Source: Mya arenaria (lineage: Eukaryota > Mollusca > Bivalvia > Myida > Myidae). From it: 64,000 nt of DNA. The position numbers and the translations under genes are program-made. The notes under the pieces were generated by a model that worked only from the letters and a program-made list of their open reading frames with translations, made no database searches and was not told the origin of the DNA. Below are positions 14,794 to 29,700 of the stretch, piece after piece. Each line of letters starts with the position of its first letter. Positions within the stretch are counted from its first letter, which is position 1. Location of the stretch: positions 37,428,362 through 37,492,361 of the forward strand of contig NC_069136.1 in the NCBI RefSeq assembly GCF_026914265.1, given 5' to 3'.

Positions 14794-17700
14794 GCACGAA
14801 ATCAATGTGGGATTTTCATTAAGTTTTGGTTAAACCATCTTTGTAACAAATTACAGTTACTTCCAAATTACATCTTATTCTACATAATACAAACTGGAGG
14901 ACAGTTCTTTTTATTTGGTAATGTTAAGAGACTTGAAGACAAAAAAAAAATGTTTAAATTCAGAAAACCTTACACAAAGTAGAAACCTTCTATTAATGTC
15001 ATTATCTTGAAAAAATGAACATGCCTTTTAGCAATTGTATCAATCTGTGAAAATCTACATTTTGCCTTCGACATGTTATACAATTTAAGGATATTTACAT
15101 GGAAATTAAGTTCAATTCTAAATTGACAGTCATGTATTTCTTCCAAAATTTTCATAGTATAAGGAACATGAATTTTTTATGAATTTAAGTGCATAACTGC
15201 AGATAATGATCATTATCTTAAATCAATTACAAGCCAATTCATAGTCATGCATATAGCCGCCTTTTCAAAATATGATAGTGATTGTCTCAAATGACCAGTC
15301 TTTCTCTGTGGGGGGTGGGGGCTGTCAGTCATAAGGAAACCTTTAAAAGGCATATTCATTCAGCCAATCAGATGTCAGGTTCAGTGAAAGGGGCGATGCC
15401 AGGTCAAGTAAAAGGGGTGGAGCTAAAATAAATACTGACATTCAATGAAGATAGATCCCCCTTTGGCCTCACAAATATGTTTCAGTCACACTAGGGGGTG
15501 TGACAGGGTCAAGCCATAATGGAGCCATAGGCAAGCAGACTTTTATTAACCCAACAACAACAACAACAGGTGTAATTCTTACCAACTGAGGAAAAAACTT
15601 TAGAGGTTTTATTATTGCTCATTTTTTTATACAAATTAAATATCTAACAATGACAAATATAAAATATGATCATTCAAGCATAATATTGACACCAAACATG
15701 ACACATCTTGCAAATGGTCTTGAATAAAATTCCTACACTTTTTATAATGATAATACATGGGACCAATATCAAAACCATTATCCTGTTAAATAGGACAATG
15801 GATTTGATATTGGTAATTCGCAGACAATACAATGTAATTAAGTAAAAAAATACACAGTATGCACATGCACACTGGCTTCAAACAAAAATTGTTGCTTAGG
15901 CCAAAAAAAAGTATTCATAGTTTCCAGTTAAATATCAAAAAAGGTAGGCATACGGTAACTGTTGTTTTTTTTAGGACCATGTTTCTTTGGCAAACTGACC
16001 TATATCAGGGAATTATTAAGGTCTTTACTAAAAAAGCACATATTGATCAAAACACCAAAAACAAAAAAGGATCAGAAGGATAAAAATAGGGTCAGTTGGG
16101 CGGAAACAAAGATTTTTGAATCCTTATTTTGTCAATGATGTCATGTCAGTGATCAAAATGATAACACAATTAAGCCCTGCATTCTGGAATGTGGGGCTAA
16201 ATTCTTGATTGTGTTATAGTAGGGCCAAAAATAAAATGATTTGGTTAGGGTTACATCCTTTTTAAAAACAGAAAGAGTAAAAAGTATAAAGGATTACATT
16301 TTTAAAATACATAATATATATGCGTTTTCACTTTAAAATACATGCATTGTTACAGTCTTGTTTTCAGTAAGTAACTTTTCCTTAAATGCATTCTTTGGAA
16401 AGTAATTTAAGGTTTATTATTCAAAATATATGTTAGTCAACTTGTGTATGTATTGATTTCCAACTTTTTTATTTTTTGTTTAAACTTTATGTATTAGAAT
16501 TTCTTTGTGTAAATACCTGCTTATGTGATAAAAGACTGCTGACTAAAGATTAGATTTCAGATTTTGATATTTCCATTCCAAATTTAATGTTTTACAGCTT
16601 AAACTGCTACTAACAGTTTAAGAAAAATGCATAAAACATCAATTTTGGATGGAAGTATGAAAAGCTGCAATCTGATATTTTGTCAGCAGTCTTTTATCGC
16701 TGGTTTGCAGATATTTACGCAAAAATTCGCTTGTTCGAAGACAAAAATTTTAAAAAAAGTTGTCAAAACGTTCAATCTGTGAGGTTGCAGCTTTAATATA
16801 AGACTAACGTAAATATTAAAAACAAATGAGGCCCCTTTAATATTAACATGTCAATATCAAAAAGAAGATGAAAACTATGAGAAAGTGTTTTTATAATTAA
16901 AAATAAATTGCTTAAAGCAAATATCTGAAATTAATAATTGTCATGCAAAGCAGCCTGTAATGAATATGAATATTAGATTTTGGCCTTGAACACCTTTTTA
17001 AGAAGAGTGTTTTGAAGTAAGGATTATCATAATGCTGAACTTAATATTGTACTGTAGCTTTGTAGCAAATCCTTATGATTAAAGTCACTGTGTCTTCCTT
17101 ATGCTGTGATAAAGATCTCCATAGTAACATTTCTAAACCTAATAAATTAAGTGAAAAAGGGTGTTTATTGGGGGTAATAAAACACATCTTGATAATGGCC
17201 AATTAGTTTTAATCTTTCAAGTGTTGGTAGGATGGGAGGGGGGTCTTAACTTTTTGAACTGCCAATATTTTCCTGGTTATTTTGTCCACCATGTCAAAAT
17301 GATCTGGGTTGTTTTGTCAACCCTGTCTAAATGGGTTGGACGTGTTTTGTCCCCTTAGTCAAAAATGACATGGGATGTTTTGTCCTACATTTTTATAAAG
17401 GAGTTCAGAATAAATAACACATTAGTTTTCGTGCTTATGTAAAATAAATGCAAATGACTTTCATTATAAGTTTAAAAAATACTCTTAACGCTGCATTCTC
17501 ACAGATTTACCATTTTTACAACTTTTTTATTTTTGTCTTGGAAAGAGCAAATTTTTGCGTAAATATCTGCAACCCATTGATGTAAGATTGTTGATAAAAA
17601 AACAGATCTTAGATTTTCATATTTTCGAAAATGTTAGAGCTTAAAACCTTACTAACGGTTTAAGAAAAATGCATAAAACATCAATTTATGAACTTAAATA

Positions 17701-20700
17701 TAAAAATCCGCGATCTAATTTTTTGTCAGCAGTCTTATTAACTGGTTTCCATGGATTGTAGCAAAAATTGGCTTGTTCCAAGACAAAAATTAAAAAGTTG
17801 TCGAAATGTTTAATCTGTGATAGTACAGCTTTAATTATGGTAGCTTTTCAGTCATTTGCCTATATATGTCTATTTGATTCAGTAAATACTTCATAATATT
17901 AAAGCTAGGCTTATTAGGATATGCTTATTTTTCATTGGGTTCTATTTTTAGCACATAACAGCTTCATTACAAGAATATATTAATTATTATTAAAGCTGCA
18001 TGCACTCTCACAAATTTACCGTTTTTACAACTTTTTTATTTTTTTTTGTCTTGGAAAGAGCAAATTTTTGGGTTTAATAGTATCTGCAAACCAATGATAA
18101 AAGACTGCTGACATAGATCATATCGCAGATTTGCATATTTTCGTTTGAAAGCCAATGTTTTGTGGGTTAAACTATTACTAACAGTTAAAGAAAAATGCAT
18201 GATCTAATTTTTTGTCAGCAGTTTTATATCACTGGTTTTCATGGATTCTTGAAAAAAAAAATACTTCCCTGTTGGCCAATTGAGAACAAAATCAAGAGGT
18301 TTTGGGTTTTGCTGTTTATATGTTCTGGAATTTTTCAAAAGCATTTATTTATAGGACTTATGAATTTTATGTACAGCATTCTGTATATTGTCAAGTGTCC
18401 ATTTTTTTAAATTATATACAACATGTATAAATTTAATGTTTCAGGAAATAACCACCATCTCTCTCAGAGGTCATCTTTCTCATTATTGTGGGGAAACCTC
18501 AAAGGGCATCAGGAAAACCTTCATCAACCTCTTTGTGCCCAGTGGCTTGTGCAACAGTGTTTCAGAAGTATAAATACCTTTTTAATTTGTGTATATCATT
18601 TGTATAATGACTTGTTTTTATATATTAAATATATATATATGATTTATTATATATATATAGATGGTTAATCTTATGACTTCCTGATAGTATTTAAGTTGTG
18701 AAATATTAAATAATCTAATCATAAAAAATGCTTGGAAATGACAATAAAAAAAAGATATTTGTCGAATAGGAAGTTTCACCTGTCCTGTTTATATTACAAA
18801 TCATTTTAAATCAGACAGAAAATTCAATATACTTGTTGTATCTCAGCTGTTTATTTGTCTTCACATTTTGTATTGTCACATCAAGCCTGTTTGAACATCC
18901 TAGAGAAGATAAGTGTATAGAAGTGGATATGATATAATAAATATGCATATAAATGTGCTTGGGATTATTTTCAGATTATCATTAAAATGGGGATAATGGA
19001 TGACTGGCCACACATATGGGGCTATGGACAAGCTTCAGAGCAGGCTGCCAGGTGGTGGTGTTAGTAGTTTATACTCCGGGTCCCGGCGTGAGCACATTGA
19101 AGGGTCCCAGAGTGACAGTTCAACCACCGCACACCTATCCTGGGCAGAACCAGTACTAGGTGCCTTCACCTCTGCAAGGAACTGACAGCTTCTGTACATG
19201 CCAGGTGCAGTGGTACAGTGCGAATGGTCGTAGAAAGGATTTCATAACCAATCACAACAGAGGTGACCTGGTCCGCCCGGGAATCGAACCCGGGATGTCC
19301 AATTCAGAGTCCAACGCTCTACCGATTGAGCTGACCGGGCGGACATATTAGCTACATTAGATGACAAGCCATCTATGCTGGACATTCTTCACAATAAAAT
19401 GTGATGTCACAGGAGCTGTCTATCTCAACAGCTCACACTGTCCGTATTTGACTAAAGGAATGAATGAAGTCACTGCAGAAGTTAGATTGAGGAATGTCCA
19501 TGTCACTACCCATCATTTGGAAGGAGTTGGATAAAAAAAGTGTGGCCTATGTATTGAAACAGGTCCGATTTCCAGTTACGGACAGTCTTGATTTGTCTGA
19601 TTACATTTTTGACCAACATGATGGTCTAAAAGAACACTTACTGGTAACTGGTAAAATCATGGCCCAGTTGTTCCAAGAGGCAGGCGAGTGGGAAGTTACT
19701 AGACTCCATTTCTTTATGGGTTGATCTGAGGTTCCAGTTCAGTTAAAGTACTGATAGAACACCAAGTGTTTGCCATAATACAGCAACATTTGATTTGTAA
19801 CTATGTATTTGTTTGAATTGTTGAAACAGTACTGTTTACTAAATAATGTGTATGTATATGAAGAATAATATTATAAATAATTTGTAAGAACCTGATATTA
19901 AGTAAAATGTCGATAAGTCTAAATATGTATCTGCGAATCATTTTTGTATATCTGTAAAGATTACATTGCCTATATTCCTCAATTTATATTTTTCTTTTAG
20001 CCAGTCAATAACTTTTCTTAAGTTCTATCTTCAAAATTGTCGGGACAGGGATTATAGCCCTTAATTAACCCAAATATGTAACATTCAATGCAAAATTTCT
20101 AATTGGCTGCATTTAGGCAGTTCAGATGCAGGAACAAACATCACTTGGGTCCTTAATAATAGCTTTCCATCTGACATTGAAGATCCAATAAAAGGAATTT
20201 GTCATGTGACTGTTTATTAACTCTCAATTTATTGAAAGTGAAATTACTTACATGATTTGTAAGAACTAAATTATAATGATATCAAATGATTGTTTAAATT
20301 AAATAAAATAGATGATTACATACATGAACTATTTTTATTTCTTGTTTGTCAATATGAAGAGTAATGCAATGGCTTTTGAATTTCATAAAAAAGGATGGAA
20401 AAATGTATGTTTATTGTTTAAGCAATTAATTAAGTAATAAAAGTTTTTTTTTTCTTTTTTTCAAATTATGCTATCTTATAATACAGATCGTTATTTGTTT
20501 AATTTTGGTACAAATGAAGTATATAAGGTATGTCTAATGTTACAAATAGCAAAAATTCAAATGCAAATCATGGTGACTTGACTAAATGTGAATGCTAATT
20601 GAATCAAAATAGTTAATAAATAATAATGTTCATTTGAAACAATTGAGAGTATAAGTTTGGTTTGTGTATGCCATATATATTCCCGGGGGGGGGGGGGGGG

Positions 20701-23700
20701 GGAATGAAAAAATGAAAAGTATATTACTATGCGCAGTGCTATAATAATTAATAAGTAAATGTTTTTAGCTCACCTGTCACATAGTGACAAGGTGAGCTTT
20801 TGTGATCACAATTTGTCCGGCGTCCGTCTGTCGTCCGTCCGTCCGTAAACTTTTACTTTAAACGACATCTCCTCATAAACCGCTTAGCCAATTTCTTCCA
20901 AACTTTACAGGAATGTTCCTTGGGTGGTCCCCTTTGAAAATTGTTCAAAGAATTGAATTCCATGCAGAACTCTGGTTGCCATGGCAACGGAAAGGAAAAA
21001 CTTTTAAAAATCTTATTTTTCAAAACCACAAGGCCTAGAGCCTTAATATTTGGTATATAGCATCATCTAGTGGTCCTCTACCAAAATTGTTAAAACTATC
21101 CCCCTGGGGTCAAAAATGGCCCTGCCCCGGGGGTCACTTGTTTTACATAGACTTATATAGGGAAAATCTTCTTCTCAAAAACCACAAGGCCTAGAACCTT
21201 GAAAATTGGTATGTGTCATCATGTAGTGGTCCTCTACAAAATTTGTTCATATTATTCTCCTGGGGTCAAAAATGGCCCCGCCCCAGGGGTCACTAGTTTC
21301 ATTACATAGTGTTATATAGTAAATCTTTAAAAATCTTCTCCGAAACTGTAAGGCCCAGGGCTTAGATATTTGGTATACAGCATCATCTAGTGGACCTTTA
21401 CCAGATTTGTTCAAATTATTGCCACAGGGTCAAAATTGACCCCGCCTAGGGGGTCCTTGTTTTTACGTAGTGTTATATAGTAAATCTTTAAAAATATTCT
21501 TCTCCAGAACCGTAAGGCCAGGAGATTAGATATTTGGTATACAACATCATCTTGTGGACCTCTATCAAAGTTGTTCAAATTATTGCCACAGGGTCAAAAT
21601 TGGCCCCGCCCTGAAAGTTATTTGTTTTTATATAGTCTTATATAATAAAACTTTAAAAATCCTCTTCTCCAAAATATAAGACCTAGAGCTTTCATATTTG
21701 GTATATAGTGTTACCTAGTGGACCTACACCAAAGGTATTCAAATTATTGTCCCGGGGTCAAATTGGCCTTGCTCAGGGGTCATTTGTTTTTACATTGTCT
21801 TGTCACTGAACATCTTTTCCTCTGAAAGTAAAGGTCAGAATGACTCCATACTTGATATGTAGCATCCTTACATGGTCCTTTCTCAACTTTGTTCAAATGG
21901 TTTTGTTTGGCCCCTTTTAGGGGTCACCAGAGCAAAAAATAGAAAAACCTTTAAACAACTTGATCTTATTAACTGCTTGATGGATCTTCAAGTCTGAAGC
22001 ATCCTAGCATGGGCCTCTGTCAGGTCTTTTCAAATAATTTTGTTTGGGCCCTTTTAAGGGCCACCAGAGCTAAAATTAGTAAAAAAACTTAACATTTTCT
22101 TCGCATGAACCCCTTGATAGATCTTCAGCAAATTTGGTTTGAAGTGTCCTTGCATGGACCTCTCTTAAATTTGTTCACATAATTTTGTTTGGCCCGGTTG
22201 CCATGGCAACCTAAAGGAAAATGTCAACAATTGGTTATAATCATCTTCTTCTCCTAAACCGCTTTGACAATTTTGATGAAACTTCATAGGAATGATCCTT
22301 GGTTGGTGCTTTTTCAAAATTGTTCAAAGAAATAAATTCCATTTAGAACTCTGGTTGACATGGCAACCTAAAGGAAAAGTGTCAACAATTGGTTACAATC
22401 ATCGTCTCCTAAACCGCTTGGACAATTTTGATGAAACTTCATAGGAATGATCCTTGGTTGGTGCTTTTTCAAAATTGTTAAAAAAAATTAATTCCTTGCA
22501 GAACTCTGGTTGCCATGGCAACCTGAAGGAAATTATAGGCTGTCGTGTCCGCGCTGTGACTTTCTCTTGGACAGATTTTAAAATGAAAATGCCATATGTT
22601 TTCAACATACCAAGACAATGTGTCGTGTGCAAGACCCATGTCCCTACCTCTAAGGTGAAAGATACACTAAGTGTTTATTCACAATGGAATGCTGAATATG
22701 AGGACATAAAGAGTGTTGGCTGTCATTTAGTATGATTGTTTTTTTTTTGCTCAGAGGCAATTTAATATAACTTGCAATATGTATTTGACACATACAGGCA
22801 AGATAAACTTTTTATACGCCCGAAGGGTCGTATTATGTTATGGCCTCCATCGTCTGTCCGTCTGTCTGTCCGTCTGTCCGTCCGTTAGCAATTCCGTGTC
22901 CGGGCCATAACTTGGTAACTAATAAAGCGATTTTCAAATAACTTTATACAAATCATCACTACATTAAAAGGATGTGTCGCGCGCAATTTCCAGGTCCATA
23001 CCTTAAAGACTAGAATCACCATGGGGGTGCGTTAGCAATTCCGTGTCCGGGCCACAACTTTGTCACTAATAAAGTCATTTTCAAATAACTTTATACAAAG
23101 CATCATAACATTAAAAGGATGTGTCGCGCGCAATTTCCAGGTCCATACCTCAAACACTAGAATCACCATGGGGGGGGGCGTTAGCAATTCTGTGTCCGGC
23201 CACATCTTTGTTACTAATAAAGTGATTTTCAAATAACTTTATACAAATCATCACTACATTAAAAGGATGTGTCACATGCAATTTCCAGGTCCATACCTCA
23301 AAGTCTAGAATCACCATGGGGGGGACGTTAGCAATTCCATGTCCAGGCCATAACTCATAGACTAGAATCACCAATGGGGGGCGTTAGCAATTCTGTGTCC
23401 TGGCCACATCTTTGTTACTCGTCCGTTAGCAATGGGGGGGACGTTAGCAATTCCATGTCCAGGCCATAAATCAAAGACTAGAATCACCAATGGGGGGCGT
23501 TAGCAATTTTGTGTCCTGGCCACATCTTTGTTACTCATCTGTTAGCAATTCCGTGTCCAAAAGGATGTGTCACGCGCAATTGCCAGGTCCATACCTCAAA
23601 GACTAGAATCACCATGGGGGGGCGTTAGCAATTCTGTTTCCGGGCCACATCTTTGTTACTCGTCCGTTAGCAATTCCGTGTCCGGGCCATAACTTGGTAA

Positions 23701-26700
23701 CTAATAAAGCGATTTTCAAATAACTTTATACAAAGACTAGAATCACCATGGGGGGGGGGGGGCGTTAGCAATTCTGTGTCTGGGCCACATCTTTGTTACT
23801 AATAAAGTGATTTTCAAATAACTTTATACAAATCATCACTACATTAAAAGGATGTCACATGCAATTTCCAGGTCCATACCTCAAAGTCTAGAATCACCAT
23901 GGGGGGGACGTTAGCAATTCCATGTCCAGGCCATAACTCAAAGACTAGAATCACCATGGGGGGGCGTTAGGAATTCTGTGTCCGGGCCACATCTTTGTAA
24001 CTCGTCCGTTAGCAATTCCGTGTCCGGGCCATAACTTGGTAACTAATAAAGCGATTTTCAAATAACTTTATACAAATCATCACTACATTAAAAGGATGTG
24101 TTGCGCGCAATTTCCAGGTCCATACCTCAAAGACTAGAATCACCATGGGGGGGCATAAGCAATTCTGTGTCCGGGCCACATCTTTGTTACTCGTCCGTTA
24201 GCAATTCCGTGTCCGGGCCATAACTTGGTAACTAATAAAGCGATTTTCAAATAACTTTATACAAATCATCACTACATTAAAAGGACCTCAAGCCGAATCT
24301 TCTTCGGGCGTATAATGCTCCGTTTCGCGGTGCTCTTGTTATGTACTTATTCATAGATCAATGTCACATTGGGGGGCATTTGTCACATACTTTGACAGCT
24401 CTTGTTCAATATTCTTTGAGAAACAAGCTATATTAATAACAAAGGTTAAACTCTTTTACTCAGGGCCATCATGGCCCTCTTGTTTTATGTATTATTTATT
24501 TATCATATGCATTGACAATTGATTATAATTTCATAATATATTATTCATTCTTTTATTGTATGTATTCTAGATCATTAAATAAATATAAGTAAATATGCAT
24601 TCAAATTTCTGTATTTAGTCTTAAATAATAAATGTTGATATTGTTAAGACCAAAATCCGCTGGACTTTAGACCAATATTCCCTGGAATTCAGACTAAAAT
24701 CCACTGCAAAGCCTCTCAAAAGTATGGCATGCATGTATTTGTGTCTGTCTTTTACCTTAAAGGTTGTACCCACCAGGAATACTTTTTGTATCCTCTCAAA
24801 ATTCAGACTAGGAAACTGACTTGAGGTTGAATATATAAGATTATGTTTTTCATCATCTTCAGACAAATAGAAAATAGCTATCAGCTAAAATCTTATTCAA
24901 CAATAAATGTTTTAGAATGCTAAATATTAGCAGTACACAGGGTATAAATCTTGTGAAACACATAGCAATAACGTGCTAAATAATGCACGTGAATCTAGGT
25001 AACTTGTAGTAGTAGAAGTCAAGTATCATCTTGGTTTATTACAGCAGAACCAGTGATTACGAACTTCGTAATCACAGCCCCAGAAACAGAAGCGTTTTTA
25101 TTAAATCTCCCAGGTTGCGGAAACATGGCACATCGCAGGTGCGGATCCAGGAATTGATGTTAGAGGGGTAGTAACTTAGGGGCGCAACTTTTGACATGTG
25201 CTCCTCCCTCAGAACCGAAAGTATATGGCATAAACTGTTTTACGGGAATTTGGGGTTACTCCCTCATGTATGTAGTCGGAAATGGTGCATTATGAGCTTA
25301 TTTTATTACCTTTGTTTCTCCGATATTGATGAAAACAGTAAACTTCGATTATTTTAGAGGTGGCGCACGCCGGGCGCTTAAACCGCTAGCGCTTCGACCA
25401 AATTCCCTGAGCTACACAGTCGGTCCAAGGCCAATTCCCCGCTATTTTGGCGCGAACACAAAACCACCGACTGTCCCCCCGGACCTGGGGTGGGGGGGAT
25501 GCTTACCATTGACTGGTGCATTACTTTAGCGACAGCGATAGGTTTTCATATTACTTTTTCCATGTTTGAATGTAATATCTTAATTGTCTGTTAATATGTT
25601 CACTGATAAAACTTTTGCGGCCTGGCACATTGCATCTCATTAGTCATGGCAGTATTCTTCAAGTTCAGGCTTCTTTTTTTCAAAATTCAAAATGTTTATT
25701 TTTTAACCATTCATTGATTTATCAACACCATATTCACACATTCTCATTTACAAGAGGTTTGATAGTGATAAATCAAATGTTTAACGCATGGCACCATCAC
25801 TCTGGTGAACGAGAATAATTTCATATAGCACAATGTACATGAAATAATGACAGTATGGCGAGTCGTTCCTTCACTATTTTTACCCATAAATACCATAAAT
25901 TAAGCCTTTTCATACAATAGATCTCCATCACCTCTCCGACTCCTTTATAATTTGTGTAAATATATGAACATAATCATGTGGTCTTTAACAAAGATAGAAG
26001 TGTAAAAAAGTTTATATCTTCGACTTCAAAGAACTTCATTAATGCTAATTCTTGACCAAATTTAGTTGCCTTTAACCTTGAAAATAATCGGTTAAATGGC
26101 AAGATGTTTGTAATCAAGCTTAACGACAGCGTTTTTGTGACATTGATGAAAGATGGATTTTTTTTTTTTGTCTTTTTTTTTCAATCGGATAAAAAATTGT
26201 ACTAGTATCTGATACAGGGTTAATGAAGCAATACGATGGTTAGACGTCATGCTAACCATTGTATAGTATAGCAGCGATGAGAAATATGGATAAGTCGACA
26301 GTTGACAGGTAAGGACATTGTAAGAAGTGTCATTTTGCTAATTTTTGCTTTAAATATGGCAATATTTTTCTTTATTCCCATTTCCTACATGTTCCCATTA
26401 CAAAATCTTACCTGTCCTTCCAATTGGAAATTTCCCATTTTAAAACTGAACTTTATTCTCCAATTGGAATGTTCCCATTAACCAAATATTCCAATTGGAA
26501 TTTTCCAATGTTCATACTTTCCCACTTTGAATGTGGGAATCCTCCAATTGGAAAGATTCACTCATGGGAAGGATTCGCAAACAAATGCCTTAAATGAATC
26601 TATCGGTTCTTCATTTTTTATGAATATATTATTTTTCATGTAGTGAGTGTAAAATATTCTTAATTAAACAGTCAATTTCAATTTTAAAAATTATGTTCCA

Positions 26701-29700
26701 AATTCTCCCACAATTTTAATAGAGCCAGTTTTCCAATTGGAAAAGCTTGAAAAAGCCATTTTCCAATGGGAAGGCCATTTTCCAATGGGACTCCCATTGG
26801 AAAAGTTGACTTTAAATGCCAAAAAAACATATTTCTAAATTAAATTTCAGGAAACAAAAAATATCTCTTATTAGTATTACCTAACACATTTTAAAAATAC
26901 AAAAATAAAAAAACATTGGGTGAAAAATAAAAAAAAATAAGTTTGCAAAAATTCCGGATTTGCAAACTTAATCCGGATGCTGTTAAAATTAAATTACAAC
27001 GCGATCTACTTGCAGCGAGCTTAAATATACCTATTTCTGAGTATGTAAACCGTCCAAACACATCCGAGGTTGTTTTCGATAAAAATTGGCGAGGAGTTCC
27101 CAATGTACCATAGCCAATTTACTATTTGTTATTGTATGCATAAAAAGATAACGAACGGCTTTGTAAATATTTGTTCCAATATTTGTTTATTTCAACCTAT
27201 ATGCTTTTATTTCCAGGTCACAAACTTATTGTTGTATTGTTGATGTTTTATGTATGTTTGTTATTCATGTCGGAAATAGTTCATTGGGCTAATGTTTCTT
27301 GTTAACACATACCCGAATTTAAATAAAGATTCCTGTATCTTGTATAGCCCGCTGCATTGGCATATTAGCGGTTTATAATGTACAACTAAGTATCATGTCA
27401 CCGCACCCCTGTCCTCTACAATATACATGGACTTTATTGGCACTGCTTGGTCTTGGCATCGAACAAACGTCCACAATACTACTACTTAAATACAACATTT
27501 GCATTTCTTTGTAAGTTAAAAACGGTTTGAACCAAACTAAAGGCACGTCTTTTCCGTCAATATATTGCAGATCTATGGACAAACGTTTATCAAGAACGAC
27601 ACGTATTTGGGTGTAGTCGGCTCCATAGCATCCGTGTTCAACAGTTTTTGTAGACCGCTCTGGGGAGTCGTGTTTGACAAGAAAGGTTTTAAGGTAGGAC
27701 CATCTTGTGTTGCACCCATTATTATCAACGTTACTGTATAGCTGATTGCATAATCATTTCGGGTTTCCAAGTCCTTGTATAACCCTCTTTTCGTTTATCG
27801 TTTTTTTTTAATAATTGATAATGAAAAAAGAAAATCAAACACGCTGCATTATTATTCGGTTATAAATTCAAAAAAGGGCAAATGTACATTTCGTCACCAC
27901 TGACCATCCCAGTACATGTGAATGGAAATAAATTTAAATCGGAATATTTCAGCTATGGAACACCTCTAACTGCTCAAACATGTTGACCAAGAAAATATTT
28001 GTCATCAACAAAGTGCAGTATTCAAACAGTTTTAATAAGTGCTTATGACATTCATGGCGATTTTGTTGATACCGAATTAGTTTAAGTTTGGGTTTCGGCG
28101 GGTTTCGGCGGTTTGGGAACCAGTTTCAAGACTTTTGCTTGAAGTAACACATATGGTTCTGTGTACAACTTCAACAACATGATTGAGCTTTTGCATATAG
28201 CCAGTATTTCTCATTTTCTTCAAAATAATGAAACCGCCGATGATCGTTTGCCTGTTTTAGCTAAATGGTGTTTCAACACTTGGATCACTGTCAAGCCATG
28301 TTGTTGTTTCAAAGTGAATTAGTTTCCGGATGGAACGAACAGACGATACCGCCTCCAAATGGGGTTTCAATACTTTCAAAAACCAGTTTCGGTTTTTGTA
28401 CAACAACCAATTAAACTTGTTATCATTTATTTGAATTAAAAACAATACATAACCATAACTAGTATATAACCAACAAAAAACACCCTTACTATCCACATTT
28501 AGTTCACCATGACGATCATCTTGGCAATATACGTAACGCTGTCTTGCACCATCATGTATACTGAAAAGATCACTGCCCATAACCAGGCCTTCGGGGAGGC
28601 CTGCTTCATGATCTGGATATGTGGAATGTACGCCATGTTTGCAGGTACAGGGATACACTTTATGGTTTCATAGTTTGTTTAAATGCATAAAGGCTATATG
28701 TCCATAAGCATACATCAATGTAATTCATAATATATAATTATATATGCAATTCTGTCGATCCTTGGTAATAACATATATTAATATATGTATAAGTATTTCT
28801 GCTAAAAAGGAAACACAAATTGTACATAGACATTTCACATAGACTACAGCTTAATCATAGTGAGGGGACAGTGGTTACAAATATTATTTGAATGTGTTAT
28901 GTAACATAATCATATTATACAATACGATGACCGAAGTTGTTTCAAGTTATTTCTAAGTATATTGTTCAATAGATGCTAAATATCAGGCTAAAGCTATAAC
29001 ACAGAGTATTTTATTGTCACGATTTATTATACTCAGAGTCATATAGTTACTATATATTTGGCTTAAACTTCAACACAGGGAATGTTATTGTCACTATTTT
29101 TCGGGCTTAAACTAAAATACGGATCTTATATTGTCATTTAATATCAGACTCAAACTACACCTCAGATTCTTTTATTGTCACTAAATATCAGGCTAACTGT
29201 CAGACACCGCAACACAGAGTATTTTATTGCCTTTATGAATCATACTTAAACTACAACACAGAGTATTTTGTTACTTTATATCAGGCTAAAATATAACACA
29301 GAGTATTTTGTGTCACTTTAAATCAGGCTAAACAACAGCACAGAGATTTTTTGATACTGTATATCAGGCTAAAAATAACACAGAGTACAGTTGTCACCTT
29401 AAATCAGGCTAAACAACAGCACAGAGTATTTGTGTCACTTTCTATCTTTCGAAATTGAACTTGCGAGAACAAAAGAAAAACAAAAACGTAAGCTGACACA
29501 TGCTCTTCTGTTTGTCAGGTCTGTGGTCCGTATGCCCGACTGTCTACAGTAAACTGTTTGGTCCGAACAACATGGCAGTGTGCCTGGGATTTCAGTTCCT
29601 TGCGCTGGTTTGTATTGTCTCAAACAGATGGATTTCCTTTTTAGAAAAAGGGTTGTAATTGGATGGCTGCATCTATTGTTGCCATAGATTGACAAAATAA

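Larger units (their letters stand above)
4583..27570. other. MFS intron 4, 23-kb repeat-filled intron
   Basis: Bounded by exon d donor GTATGT and exon e acceptor ATATTGCAG. It contains the inverted-repeat pair at 5182/26983, minisatellites, several MITEs, a tRNA-derived SINE and two long bivalve-type tandem elements. Stretches without an assignable element (roughly 6500-7470, 12900-14430, 18800-19000, 19750-20760, 24500-25350 and 25520-26380) show only AT-rich sequence and homopolymers. Confidence 0.75.

Noticed and set aside
19272..19343. Functional tRNA-Gln gene
   Set aside because: The anticodon stem does not pair properly, and a SINE body follows directly.
28257..28658. 133-codon minus-strand frame
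   Set aside because: It is antisense to MFS exon f, whose splice sites and MFS-like peptide support the plus strand.
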